Below the pieces are notes generated by a model. That model saw only the letters and a program-made list of their open reading frames with translations, had not been told where the DNA came from and made no database searches. A stretch of 64,000 bases of DNA from CALBPI01 sp963922335 (GTDB lineage Bacteria > Pseudomonadota > Gammaproteobacteria > Steroidobacterales > Woeseiaceae). The stretch spans positions 124,001 to 188,000 of the forward strand of contig CAWUIB010000001.1 of NCBI GenBank assembly GCA_963922335.1, given 5' to 3'. Below are positions 8,574-17,529 of this stretch, piece by piece (within the stretch, counting starts at the first letter, position 1; the number at the start of each line of letters is the position of its first letter). The position numbers and the translations under genes were made by a program.

Positions 8574-9104
8574 TTAGACTTTGATGGGTTCGAGAATGCC
8601 GTCGATGTTCATGTGGTCGCAGAACTGCATGAACTCTTCACGCAGAGGCGCGATGCCCATGCTGGCCGGGATATGGACCGTGGCCTGGACGCTGAACATC
8701 GGCGCGCCGGTGTGGGCCGCCGGGTAGCTTCGCGTGTTGAACTCGCCAATGCCGACGCTCCGTGAGCTGAAGAAGCCCGATACGTTGTAGACGATACCTT
8801 CCTGGTCGAGGCAGACGATATCCACGGCATACGGGATCTCAGGCTCCGCCTCGCTTTTGCGAGTGGTCTTGCGCACGCTGATCGACAGGTCGGCCGTCTC
8901 GCCGAAGGCGTCGAGGGCGGATTCCAGCTTGCCGATGGTGTGCCAATGGCCGGAGACCAGCAGTAACATCGCGAACTCGCTGCCGAGATTGACCATGCGG
9001 CTTTCGAGGATGTTGCCGTCGTTCTTCAGCACCACTTGAGAGAGGTCATGAACCACACCGGTTCGGTCCGCGCCGACGGCCGAAATAACAATCAGTTGTG
9101 ACAT
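8574..9104 (-). CDS. gcvR: Glycine cleavage system repressor-like ACT protein GcvR
   Basis: A 176-residue protein of two ACT domains. The first opens with ISAVGADRTGVVHDLSQV and the second with VDIVCLDQEGIVYNVSGFFS. In E. coli GcvR acts on GcvA to control the gcv operon in response to glycine. No DNA-binding domain is visible and no gcvA or gcv genes are in the window, so the target is inferred from family and from its conserved place beside bcp and dapA. It is divergent from dapA across a 123-bp gap. Confidence 0.88.
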   Translation of the reverse strand: MSQLIVISAVGADRTGVVHDLSQVVLKNDGNILESRMVNLGSEFAMLLLVSGHWHTIGKLESALDAFGETADLSISVRKTTRKSEAEPEIPYAVDIVCLDQEGIVYNVSGFFSSRSVGIGEFNTRSYPAAHTGAPMFSVQATVHIPASMGIAPLREEFMQFCDHMNIDGILEPIKV

Positions 9105-9227
9105 AAATTCTGGGGCGGCGGTGAGGGGCCGCCAGATCGGGGAAACCCTTGATTGTACGCCTATTCCCGCTTGCCGCGAAGTGATCCGTGCGATTAAACT
9201 TGCCGGCTTGAATTTCCGGAGCCCCGC

Positions 9228-10103
9228 ATGTTTTCAGGCAGTCTAGTCGCGCTCATCACGCCTTTCGAGGCCGGTGGTGGCATTGATTACGCGACGCTCA
9301 AACGACTGATCGACTGGCACGCGAGCTCCGGCACCGACGGTTTGGTTATTGGCGGGACGACGGGAGAGTCGGCGACGCTGACACGCGACGAGCATGCTGA
9401 GCTGGTGGGGCGGTCGGTCGAGATGATCGCCGGGCGCATGCAGGTCATCGCGGGCACGGGCTCGAACTCGACCAGTCAGTCGGTCGATCTGTCGGTGGCG
9501 ACCGATATCGACGGTGTCGACGGGTTCTTGCTGGTGGTGCCGTACTACAACAAGCCACCGCAGCGTGGGCTGGTGAACCACTTTACAGCGATCGCGGATG
9601 CGGTGAGCAAGCCGATCATGCTCTACAACGTGCCAGGCAGAACGGTCGGCGACATGCTCCCGGATACGGTGGCTGAGTTGGCGCAGCACGAGCGAATCGT
9701 CGCGATCAAGGACGCCACGGGCGATTTGGATCGCCTGGCGGCGCAACAGGCGGTATGCCCCTCCGATTTTGGGTTCTTCTCGGGCGATGATTTCACCGGG
9801 TGTGAATTCATGCTGAGAGGGGGGCACGGTGTCGTGTCGGTGACCGGCAACGTCGCGCCTGCCCTGATGAGCGATTTGTGCAAAAAGGCAATTGCCGGCA
9901 AGAAGAAAAAGGCGAAGTTGATTGATGCGCGCCTGGCGGCATTGAACGAAGCGATGTTCGTCGAGTCGAATCCCATTCCGGTGAAGTGGGCGCTGCACAA
10001 GCTCGGGTTTGGCGACGGGTCGATACGCTCGCCGCTCGTAACGCTCGCTGACGAACATCATGAACAGGTCGTCACGGCTATGAAGAATGCGGATTTGATA
10101 TGA
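9228..10103 (+). CDS. dapA: 4-hydroxy-tetrahydrodipicolinate synthase DapA
   Basis: Condenses pyruvate with aspartate semialdehyde at the entry to lysine/diaminopimelate synthesis. It is a 291-aa TIM barrel with the Schiff-base lysine K161 (IKDATGDL), catalytic Tyr133 and Arg138 (YNVPGRT) and the GGTTGES loop, numbered as in E. coli. The stop overlaps the start of the next small lipoprotein gene by 4 nt. The aspartate-semialdehyde supplier asd is at the other end of the window. Confidence 0.98.
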   Translation: MFSGSLVALITPFEAGGGIDYATLKRLIDWHASSGTDGLVIGGTTGESATLTRDEHAELVGRSVEMIAGRMQVIAGTGSNSTSQSVDLSVATDIDGVDGFLLVVPYYNKPPQRGLVNHFTAIADAVSKPIMLYNVPGRTVGDMLPDTVAELAQHERIVAIKDATGDLDRLAAQQAVCPSDFGFFSGDDFTGCEFMLRGGHGVVSVTGNVAPALMSDLCKKAIAGKKKKAKLIDARLAALNEAMFVESNPIPVKWALHKLGFGDGSIRSPLVTLADEHHEQVVTAMKNADLI

Positions 10104-10336
10104 GACTGTTAGTGCTTTGTCTGGTGGTTGCGAGCGTCAGTGCATGCGCCGGTCCCGGTCGGTGCGAAAACCGGACTGACTATCAGGGCGTGCAAGAAAC
10201 GCCACCGATCCGCATTCCTGACGCAGAGGATGGTTTACCGACCGAATCGCGACTCGAGATTCCGGTAGCCAGCACGCCGCCAGACGTTAGCAGCGAATGT
10301 CTGGAGAAGCCGCCACGGTTTGCAACGGACGAATAG
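10100..10336 (+). CDS. Small predicted lipoprotein in the bamC position
   Basis: A 78-residue protein with a lipoprotein signal (LVVASVSACAG, Cys ~16) and then a low-complexity, proline-rich tail (TPPIRIPDAEDGLP, IPVASTPP). It is translationally coupled to dapA (ATGA). In many gammaproteobacteria dapA is followed by bamC, whose unstructured N-terminus also carries PP-x-IP-x-GL type motifs. This protein looks like that lariat segment alone without the helix-grip domains. The BamC relation is inference; it could also be an unrelated lipoprotein. Confidence 0.75.
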   Translation: MRLLVLCLVVASVSACAGPGRCENRTDYQGVQETPPIRIPDAEDGLPTESRLEIPVASTPPDVSSECLEKPPRFATDE

Positions 10337-10354
10337 GCCTGTAGCATGCGCGGC

Positions 10355-10380
10355 CCGTGTCGCTAGCTAGGCAGACACGG
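10355..10380. repeat. Inverted repeat upstream of tRNA-Ser
   Basis: Arms CCGTGTC (10355-10361) and GACACGG (10374-10380) with a 12-nt loop lie between the small lipoprotein gene and the tRNA. There is no T-run, so it is not a classical intrinsic terminator on the plus strand. It may be a 3' end structure of the dapA transcript. Confidence 0.35.
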
Positions 10381-10396
10381 CGACAAGTAACAATTC

Positions 10397-10487
<91 letters not shown>

Positions 10488-10748
10488 CTTGTAGCGCGTA
10501 GGTTTATGTTCGTTCGGACGAAAGCAAGAAATCTTTCTCTTGCGTCCCACAAAACGTTCCACAAATCGTTTACTGGAAGCAACAACACCCTGGTCTGGTA
10601 AATGGCAGGTTCGCGCGACCCCAGTCTTGAGGTGAAAAGGTTGAAGACCGCTAGTGGCTTGAAAGAGAAGCGATCCTAGGTCTGCTACTCTTTCCGCTTC
10701 TGATCCAATCCGGTCATCCATCATCTTTCGACCTCTCGGCGACAAAAC
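10488..10748. other. Intergenic stretch between tRNA-Ser and the zinc-ribbon gene
   Basis: I see no gene here. A small hairpin, GCAAGA (10524-10529) with TCTTGC (10538-10543), lies about 40 nt after the tRNA and could be a processing or termination structure, though no T-run follows. No copy of the tRNA 3' end, as expected of an att site, was noticed. Confidence 0.5.
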
Positions 10749-11084
10749 ATGAGCAAAAGAAATTTTGTCTGTTTCAAATGCCACGTCGCCGTCCGGCGCG
10801 AGCCCTATTCTGGTGATGCTGTGCTATGCCCAGAGTGCGGAAGGGAATGCAATAATATCGGGTACAAGATTTCTGTTCCGCCGAAGTCCAAACCCGAGGT
10901 ATGGAAAGCCTTGCATGAGGAATACTTTCGTGGACGACGTCAGGATGTCGAGAACAAACAGTTTGGCAAGGTGCGTCGAAAACACGCATTAGAAAAAGAA
11001 ATTGCGAAGCTGGAGGCGAGACCGGAAAACGATGGTCGTACAAGCTTAATCCGACAACTCCGTCGCCAGCTTGAGCGACTGTAG
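10749..11084 (+). CDS. Small zinc-ribbon protein of unknown function
   Basis: A 111-residue soluble protein. The N-terminal half has two zinc-knuckle pairs, CFKC (residues ~8-11) and CPEC (~27-30), the second followed by GRECNN; the middle has YKISVPPKSKPEVWK; the C-terminal third is basic and helical (LEKEIAKLEA, IRQLRRQLERL). Short proteins with this layout occur widely in gammaproteobacteria without known role. The basic tail suggests nucleic-acid or ribosome binding, which is inference only. It stands alone just after tRNA-Ser. Confidence 0.8.
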   Translation: MSKRNFVCFKCHVAVRREPYSGDAVLCPECGRECNNIGYKISVPPKSKPEVWKALHEEYFRGRRQDVENKQFGKVRRKHALEKEIAKLEARPENDGRTSLIRQLRRQLERL

Positions 11085-11266
11085 TCGATGTTTTCGCCGG
11101 CCGGTATTGATCGATGAGTGCCATTTGGTTCCATTGAGCTGCCTGATTTCTTCTGGCCGCAATCGACTGTTGTCTGAGCATTCGCAATAACAGGATTAAA
11201 CTCATCGCCCCTTCAAGCGGCAAAGCGGTTAACCTCTAGTCAGTTGAAACAGCACTAGTGGACTCG

Positions 11267-12055
11267 ATGCCCCGTCTTTCTCCAACCCGATCAATAACTC
11301 TGTTGCTCATCAGTCTCTGGGTGGGTGCGCAAACGAGTGTTGCGCACGCCGAGCTTGTTCCCGTTGCGCCCGAGCACATTCCCTTTTCCGGTGACGGAAT
11401 CTACAGCTCATTGAAGGGCTGGACACTCGATGTGCGGGCACACTCCAAGAACCGCATTGTTTACGCACGCGACGGATTCAAAACGGCCAGAGTCCTGTCG
11501 ATCTCAACGCCCGAGCTTGATGCGTCGACCAGTCCAGAACTATTCCGAAAAGCTGTTAGCGACGCTCTAGCGCTTGAGGGGTTACAAGATGTGCGTTTCG
11601 ATGCGATCAAAACCATCGAGAGCCCAGTTGTAGAAGCTTTTCGGAACGAGTCGGGGATCACCGACGGTGTATTCAAGGCTTGGATAGTTACGGCTGACCA
11701 TCAGGGTGTCACTTATGCAGGTGCGGGCTTATCCGTGATCTCGTCTGAGGGCACCTCTGTTGAGGTGTTCCTCGCGGAGAAAAACGAGTACGAGCATCTG
11801 GGCGGAGTTGTCGTCCCTCTTGCTCGTTACTTCGCTCTCGAATTCACTGATCCAAACCCTGACGTTTTGAGGGCGGGCAAAGCCAGTGTCTCGGAGGCTG
11901 TCGGTGCTCTGGCGATGCGCTTTGAGGAATGGATGCTGAACATGGTCAAGGCGAAGATCTTAGCGGGCAGCGCTACACAACAAACCTTAGGAATGTCGCT
12001 TGGACTGGATCAGGCATCCGATTACGGACTCCAGGATCCGCTGTACGACTGGTAG
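11267..12055 (+). CDS. Secreted protein of unknown function
   Basis: A predicted 262-residue exported protein with a Sec signal peptide (hydrophobic ITLLLISLWVG, cleavage after SVAHA). I recognise no domain; the mature part is mixed alpha/beta without cysteines, metal-binding clusters or repeats. A GTG three codons upstream (11258) is possible, but the ATG has the better position and a short GGA before it. It lies 43 nt before the DsbC-like gene on the same strand, so the two are probably co-transcribed and may act together in the periplasm. Confidence 0.75.
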   Translation: MPRLSPTRSITLLLISLWVGAQTSVAHAELVPVAPEHIPFSGDGIYSSLKGWTLDVRAHSKNRIVYARDGFKTARVLSISTPELDASTSPELFRKAVSDALALEGLQDVRFDAIKTIESPVVEAFRNESGITDGVFKAWIVTADHQGVTYAGAGLSVISSEGTSVEVFLAEKNEYEHLGGVVVPLARYFALEFTDPNPDVLRAGKASVSEAVGALAMRFEEWMLNMVKAKILAGSATQQTLGMSLGLDQASDYGLQDPLYDW

Positions 12056-12098
12056 GTGTCTCGCTTAGTCTGTGCGAAGACTGTTTTCGATTACGGCG

Positions 12099-13265
12099 AT
12101 GAAACGAACGATGAAGAAGACCGCGTTATCCGTGATGTTGGTTGCGTTGATGAGTATGCCTGCGGCACCAGTCAACGCTGATGCTGAACTAGATCAACTG
12201 CGAGCGGTCATTGTCGACAAATGGGGTGAGCTTGAGCCAGAGCAAATCACGCCGAGCTGGATGGACGGTTGGTATGCCATCGATCTCGGGCAGGGCCGAC
12301 TCAACTACGTCTCATCTGACCTCAAGTATTTGCTGCGTGGTGAATTGATCGATCTGGATGCTGAGTTCGCGGTGAACGAGCGACAGTATTTCGAGGCGCA
12401 GACCTCGCTGCGTAAACCTAACCCCGCGGAGCTCGCATTCTGGAGAGCGCGGAAGCTGGCTATGGCTCGTTCTCTTCGCTTGTATCCGTCCGAAACCGAA
12501 ACCACGTTGGACCCACACGAGTCTTTTGGCTCGAATCCGTATCTGCCGGATTGGTATCAAGAGTTGCCCGCGCAACAGCGAGCGATTGTGTGGACCGCTG
12601 GTCCGATTCCCGAGTGGTCGATGGCGGCGAGCAGCTTTCCGATCCCGTATGCAAACAGCCGAATGCTGTTTTACGTATCCAACGACGCGAACTTCGCGTT
12701 CCTCGGTGAGATTCTGAATCTGGATGACAACTCGAACCTGACCGCGATGGATCGAAACCGGATCACCGCAGAGGGCAGGGCGTATATGCAGAACAACCTC
12801 TCGGATCTGCGGCCAGAGCAGCTGGTGGTGTACTCACCTGAACGGCGTCGCACCTTCATCACCGTGTTCACCGACGTCAATTGTGGGTTCTGCAAGAAGT
12901 TGCACAACGATATGGACGTGCTCATGAGCGCCGGTATCGAGGTTCGCTATATCGCTTATCCCGCAAAGCCGGGCTCGGCCAGAATCATGGCGCGCATCTG
13001 GTGCTCACCCAATCGCAAGCGCGAACTAACAGCGGCAAAAAATGATCTGAATTTCGATGGGTTCTACTGCGACGAACAAAGTCAGGAGAAGCAGGATGAA
13101 CTCACAAGGCTCGGTATCGTGAAGTCATCGTTACCCAGCCGATCTTGGCCACCACCGTCGCTGCTGCAAGGCACGCCGATGATCGTGTTACGAAGCGGTT
13201 GGATTATTTCTGGTTACTCCTCAGCCGAGGATTTGATCGCGCGCATCGGTCAGCTGGGCGGGTAG
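12099..13265 (+). CDS. DsbC-like periplasmic thioredoxin-fold protein with two N-terminal domains
   Basis: A predicted 388-aa periplasmic protein with a signal peptide (cleavage near PVNADA). The C-terminal third is a DsbC/DsbG thioredoxin fold: active site CGFC (262-265) after VFTDVN, cis-Pro motif QGTPMIV, and a second Cys pair (IWCSP and FYCDE) placed as in the DsbC structural disulfide. The N-terminal part seems to hold two copies of the DsbC dimerisation domain: LNYVSSDLKYLLRGELIDLD (~68-87) and LFYVSNDANFAFLGEILNLD (~190-209), the second ending in NLT like DsbC. Normal DsbC has one (236 aa). Starts at 12072 (GTG) and 12111 (ATG) are also possible. Confidence 0.85.
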   Translation: MKRTMKKTALSVMLVALMSMPAAPVNADAELDQLRAVIVDKWGELEPEQITPSWMDGWYAIDLGQGRLNYVSSDLKYLLRGELIDLDAEFAVNERQYFEAQTSLRKPNPAELAFWRARKLAMARSLRLYPSETETTLDPHESFGSNPYLPDWYQELPAQQRAIVWTAGPIPEWSMAASSFPIPYANSRMLFYVSNDANFAFLGEILNLDDNSNLTAMDRNRITAEGRAYMQNNLSDLRPEQLVVYSPERRRTFITVFTDVNCGFCKKLHNDMDVLMSAGIEVRYIAYPAKPGSARIMARIWCSPNRKRELTAAKNDLNFDGFYCDEQSQEKQDELTRLGIVKSSLPSRSWPPPSLLQGTPMIVLRSGWIISGYSSAEDLIARIGQLGG

Positions 13266-13286
13266 GTCTTCGCACTCCCTGCGCGC

Positions 13287-14672
13287 TTACTCAGAAACCG
13301 CTAAACGCCTGCAGAAATCGAGTTCGGACTGGCGCGCACAAATGCCGGGCGCGCCGCGAGTTGTCCAGTACTCGAAGAAGCCGAGTCGTTCGAGATATTG
13401 AGCAAATCGATCGTCGTAGCGCATGGCGCCCTCGCGTTCAAAGAACAGAATCACGGACGTATCGAAATAGCCATTGCGGGAGTCACGATCCAGCATCGTG
13501 ATCGCGGCGTCGGTCAGGCCTGCTTGATCGAGCATATGTACTCCTAACCATCCGGGTAAGCCGCCCTCGTGCGCAAGGTTGACCGCGGCGATCAGTGAAG
13601 CGCCATCACTGCCGGCGCCTGCGCGGTAGGCGACGTATGCGCGAAATGCGTCGGCGTAAGGTCGAAACGGGGTCGCGTCGATCCAGGTGGCTGCCTGCTC
13701 AAAGTCTTCGTTCTCAATCATGATGAACCACCGACCGATCCAGACGATCGGAGTCTCGACGCCGAGATCGAGCCACAAATAATCGAGCATGTTGCTCGCT
13801 GCTTGCACGTCCCCGAGGTGGAACGTATTCATTGCGATTTCCGCGAGTATTGGCGGCGAGTTGGGTTCGAGCTGGTTGGCTGCCTCTGTGAGCCGCACCG
13901 CCTCATCGATCCATCCAAGGTCACGGTAGTTGCCGGCAAGCCAGAGCAGAAGCGTCGGATTGTCCGGATCCACCTCAAGCGCTTCCCGAAAGATACGTTC
14001 CGAGGTGAGCCAGTCGCCACGGCCTTTCGCGATCGATGCCATGACGGAGCGCGCCTGCACGAGGGAAGGGTCGAGCTGCAGCGCACGATCTGCGGCCAGC
14101 AGTGCTTCTCCGGTCGTGATATCCGTGTCAACACTATCCGAGTAACTGGGGAGCGTCAGCCAGGCCGAAGCAAGCGCCACCCATGCACTCGCGTAAGTCT
14201 CATCGAGCTCAACCGCCTGTGTCAGGAGTTTTATTGCTTGCCGATTGTTGGCTTCGCCACGTTGACGCCACAAAGCGGTGCCACGCTCATACATGTCGAC
14301 GACGATAGGGTCTCGCGCTCCGTCAGGGGAGAGGTTCGCCGGCAGGTTCTGCCAAACCAGAATCACAGCGATCAGTGCCACCACGACGGTGGCCGACGCC
14401 AACAGCGCAAATGTTTTCGAGGGCTGCGGCGCCCGCGGGGCCAGAGGTTCGGCGATCTCTGCGAACTCGGCGCGTGATGCCAGCCACCGGTCCAGCTCCG
14501 CTGGAAGTGCAAACACCGTGCTGCGCTTGTCGTGTTGCTGGCGGTGGACGGGCAGGGCTTCCTCACGCTCCCAGCGTCTCGCCGTGCGTTCACTACACCC
14601 GAGATAGTTGCCGATCCGTTTCCAGCCAACAAGGCGGGACTCGAAGTCTTGTGAGGAGTCGTCGGCTGCCAC
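13287..14672 (-). CDS. Membrane-bound HTH regulator with TPR domain
   Basis: A predicted 461-aa CadC/ToxR-like one-component protein. An N-terminal helix-turn-helix (VGWKRIGNYLGCSERTARRW, residues ~15-34) is followed by a linker, one transmembrane helix (~87-108) and a large periplasmic TPR domain. The TPR part is close in sequence to that of the protein at 27924-29822 (shared GTxLWxxRGExNxRxAI and ALAxAxxTLPSY). I choose the GTG at 14672 because AAGGA lies about 11 nt upstream and the HTH begins soon after; an ATG at 14828 would run almost into the divergent gene. Target genes are unknown. Confidence 0.8.
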   Translation of the reverse strand: MAADDSSQDFESRLVGWKRIGNYLGCSERTARRWEREEALPVHRQQHDKRSTVFALPAELDRWLASRAEFAEIAEPLAPRAPQPSKTFALLASATVVVALIAVILVWQNLPANLSPDGARDPIVVDMYERGTALWRQRGEANNRQAIKLLTQAVELDETYASAWVALASAWLTLPSYSDSVDTDITTGEALLAADRALQLDPSLVQARSVMASIAKGRGDWLTSERIFREALEVDPDNPTLLLWLAGNYRDLGWIDEAVRLTEAANQLEPNSPPILAEIAMNTFHLGDVQAASNMLDYLWLDLGVETPIVWIGRWFIMIENEDFEQAATWIDATPFRPYADAFRAYVAYRAGAGSDGASLIAAVNLAHEGGLPGWLGVHMLDQAGLTDAAITMLDRDSRNGYFDTSVILFFEREGAMRYDDRFAQYLERLGFFEYWTTRGAPGICARQSELDFCRRLAVSE

Positions 14673-14842
14673 GAATGCGCGGTTCCTTGAAAAGAGGCGC
14701 CTAGGATACCGAAGGCGGGGCGTGTGGTGCATATGGCCAAGTGCGGTCATCAGCGGCAAGCCCCGGATGCCAAGGGCTGCCGCCATTGCTGAGACGCGCT
14801 CGCCGGCGTCCACTGGAGGCCGGTTCACGGAGGTTTATCGCT

Positions 14843-15682
14843 ATGTTGCCGTTCCCAAATGCCCATCGAATTGTCGTTTTCTTCCTGCTGTTGACGTTCG
14901 CAGCGTTCCTCCCCTGGTACTTCGCGGTGCTATCGACGGCGCCGTGGCTACATCATCTGCATGGCATCACCGCCACCGCGTGGATCGTGCTCGTGGGGAC
15001 CCAGAGTTGGACGGCGCATCGACGCAAATGGAACGCGCACGTGTGGTCCGGCATGGCGAGTATGGCGCTCGTACCTTTGTTCACTCTGGGTGGGCTACTG
15101 GTCACACAGCGCACCCTGCAATCGGAGCGCTTGTTTCGTGAACTGTTTGGACAAGCATTGTCCGTTGCAGACATCGCCCTTTCCGTGGCTTTTGTTGCGC
15201 TATACACCATGGCGCTTCGGCATCGTCGGACACCCGATCTGCACGCTCGATACATGCTCGCCACGCTAATTGTCTTGAGCGGACCCGCGATCAGTCGGTT
15301 CTTCGCGAATTACATACCCGGTTTTCTGGTGCGAAGCGCTGAGACGCTCCCGAAATTCGGCGCCGCGATCAATGCGTCATTCATTATTGCGATGGCGTTC
15401 TGTGTGTTCCTGATATTCAAGGATCGCGTGAACGGCAAACCGATCGCACCGTTCATCGGGGCGCTCGCCGGCACCGTCGCAATGATCGTCGGCTACTACA
15501 CCGTCGGCCGCAGTGACTGGTATGCGGGGGTCGCCAACTGGATCGCTGACCTACCGATGTGGCAGGTCGCTGCATTTGCGTTATCGACCTCAACCGCTGC
15601 GGTTGCCTGGGGCTGGCGGTATCCGAGCAAGCCGGTTGTGCGGCAGGTTAGAGCAGAGGAGGTACCTAGCGCCGCTTTCTGA
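14843..15682 (+). CDS. Multi-pass membrane protein with conserved histidines (paralogue of 20524-21282)
   Basis: A 279-residue protein of about seven hydrophobic helices. Histidines near the helix ends recur (HHLHGITATAW, AHRRKWNAHVWSG, LHARYML), and the stretch LSGPAISRFF is shared with the paralogue (IGPAISRIA). Such a pattern suggests haem or metal binding in the membrane, but I recognise no named family. GGAGG stands just before the ATG, which decides the start over upstream in-frame codons. It is divergent from the HTH-TPR regulator, which may control it. Confidence 0.75.
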   Translation: MLPFPNAHRIVVFFLLLTFAAFLPWYFAVLSTAPWLHHLHGITATAWIVLVGTQSWTAHRRKWNAHVWSGMASMALVPLFTLGGLLVTQRTLQSERLFRELFGQALSVADIALSVAFVALYTMALRHRRTPDLHARYMLATLIVLSGPAISRFFANYIPGFLVRSAETLPKFGAAINASFIIAMAFCVFLIFKDRVNGKPIAPFIGALAGTVAMIVGYYTVGRSDWYAGVANWIADLPMWQVAAFALSTSTAAVAWGWRYPSKPVVRQVRAEEVPSAAF

Positions 15683-15710
15683 CGGCGCACGAACTGCCTA
15701 GTCGTAGACG

Positions 15711-16442
15711 TCATTCATTGAGTACGGCTGCGATGTCCTCTAACAATTCGTTGTTTCGTGTCCGCAGATCTTTGGCGACGAACATGACGAATTTCAGACG
15801 GATTAGGTACAACGCTAACAGGCTCTCGAGGACCGGATCACTCATGAGCGCGCTCTGATCGTAAGGAAACTTTGATTTCGGCAGGTTTAGTTGCGCACCC
15901 ACAGCGCCTGTCGCACCGAGCGCGGGAACTCTTGGATTAGCGGTAGAGTACTGGCTCAACGCGTCGTGCTCTTGTCTCAGGATTTCGTATTGCCCCTCAA
16001 GCTGATCCGCGTGGTAATACCAGGTTGATAGCTTGTCGTTGACTTCGTTTCTTGCGTTGCTTGCGTTGCTTGTGCTTGAGCCTGCGGCAAGGAAATCGTC
16101 GATAGCGCGAGTGACTAAGGAAAGTGTGCCAATACTGAAAACGCCGTCCCAAGCCTCAGTGAACGTATTGATATCTACTATCTCGGGCTCCGGACCCATC
16201 CACCCCTGGACTGCGTAGACAGAAGTCGCGGCCCGGTCCAGAAAGCTGATCCGCTGCTGTAGCATTTCAGAGTTGAGCCGTAGCTCGGACTGTACGCGTA
16301 CCAGCCGTTCGGAGTCTCGCTCGGCGGCTTGCCGCTCGTCCCACCAGGCATCGATCGCGAACGCCAACAAGATGCTGATCACGATCACGACGCCCTCCAA
16401 CATGAGTTGGCGCCATTCAAACTCAAACTTCTTTTTCGTCAT
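15711..16442 (-). CDS. Single-pass membrane protein of unknown function
   Basis: A 243-residue protein with a short cytoplasmic, charged N-terminus (MTKKKFEFEWRQ), one hydrophobic helix (VVIVISILLAFAIDAWW, residues ~17-33) and then a long, mostly helical, hydrophilic part rich in Glu, Arg and Leu. The ILLAF-x-IDAWW-x-ER pattern occurs in uncharacterised proteins of many gammaproteobacteria. The ATG at 16442 is chosen over an upstream one at 16487 because the membrane helix follows it closely. No partner is evident; it faces a divergent SUMF1-like gene. Confidence 0.7.
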   Translation of the reverse strand: MTKKKFEFEWRQLMLEGVVIVISILLAFAIDAWWDERQAAERDSERLVRVQSELRLNSEMLQQRISFLDRAATSVYAVQGWMGPEPEIVDINTFTEAWDGVFSIGTLSLVTRAIDDFLAAGSSTSNASNARNEVNDKLSTWYYHADQLEGQYEILRQEHDALSQYSTANPRVPALGATGAVGAQLNLPKSKFPYDQSALMSDPVLESLLALYLIRLKFVMFVAKDLRTRNNELLEDIAAVLNE

Positions 16443-16548
16443 GCAGGTAACCGCTCGAACACGTGTGTGCTGAAGAGTTGTAACCAATTCGCGAGCCCGG
16501 CGCTACAAGTTGAGTGAAACATCACATCGGTAGTGCGGGGTACAAGCG

Positions 16549-17493
16549 ATGGAGCAACTTCTGCGATTCGTCAACGGCATCATCAATGCGGCAATCACCT
16601 ACGGTGCCTTATTCATGGGGTTGGTTGGATGCGATGAAGAGGTGACTGAGATCGAGAGTGCGATACCAGCCGCGTGCGAGCACTGTCCGCAAATGGTCGC
16701 CATCGAGGCGGGCACTTTCCTGCTGGGTTCACCCGAAGACGAACCGGGTCATGTGGACGACGAAGGGCCGCAAAGGGAGATCAACGTCGCTGCATTTTCG
16801 ATTTCTCGCTACGAAATCACAGTCGCTCAGTTTCGGGCATTCGTAGATGCAACGGGTTATGCGGATGATGCCGGCTGTTTCGTCATGACACCGAATGGGA
16901 CCTGGGGCTTCGACCCATATGCCTCCTGGCGCAACCCGGGTTTTGACCAAGACGAAGATCATCCGGTCGTATGTGTCACTTGGGGAGCCGCCAACGCCTA
17001 CATCCAGTGGTTGAACACTCAGGATACCGATGCAAACTATCGACTGCTTTCCGAAGCGGAATGGGCCTATACAGCACGGGCTGGCACAACTACGGCCTAT
17101 TGGTGGGGCAGTGAAGAAGACGACTTCTGCGAATACACTAATGGTGTCGATCAGACAGCCCGCGCAACCTATTCCGGATGGGAGCGATCCGGCAATTGTG
17201 ACGATGGATTTCTCTATACCGCACCGGTTGGCTACTACAAGCGCCCCAATGCATTTGGCGTCGAGGACATGGTCGGCAATGTATGGGAATGGGTGGCGGA
17301 CTGCTACGTAGACAGCTTCGCCGAGCATCCGACCGATGCCACCGCTATCGATATCGATGCCTGCGAGAAGCGTGTGTTCCGAGGCGGTGCGTGGGGAGAC
17401 TACGGGTCGTTCTACTTGCGAACGGCATATCGTGGAACTTGGAATGGTGCGCAGGCGTTTGCGATGTCGGGCTTTCGAGTGGCTGCGAATTGA
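16549..17493 (+). CDS. SUMF1/FGE-fold lipoprotein lacking the FGE cysteines
   Basis: A 314-residue protein of the formylglycine-generating-enzyme fold. Typical stretches are VAIEAGTFLLGSPEDE, EITVAQFRAF, RLLSEAEWAYTARAG, MVGNVWEWVAD and the C-terminal RGGAWGDY...GFRVA. The two active-site cysteines of true FGE are missing from the C-terminal segment (GAWGDYGSFYLRTAYRG). It is therefore more likely a structural, EgtB/PvdO-like or unknown-function member. A weak lipobox (GLVGC, Cys 28) after a hydrophobic segment suggests export and anchoring. No sulfatase gene is nearby. Confidence 0.82.
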   Translation: MEQLLRFVNGIINAAITYGALFMGLVGCDEEVTEIESAIPAACEHCPQMVAIEAGTFLLGSPEDEPGHVDDEGPQREINVAAFSISRYEITVAQFRAFVDATGYADDAGCFVMTPNGTWGFDPYASWRNPGFDQDEDHPVVCVTWGAANAYIQWLNTQDTDANYRLLSEAEWAYTARAGTTTAYWWGSEEDDFCEYTNGVDQTARATYSGWERSGNCDDGFLYTAPVGYYKRPNAFGVEDMVGNVWEWVADCYVDSFAEHPTDATAIDIDACEKRVFRGGAWGDYGSFYLRTAYRGTWNGAQAFAMSGFRVAAN

Positions 17494-17529
17494 CTGACGC
17501 GGTCGGGTTCAATCCGCTATATTCAGAGT

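Noticed and set aside
16729..17328. Minus-strand ORF of 199 residues opposite the SUMF1-like gene
   Set aside because: Plus-strand product has clear family motifs; the minus product has none.
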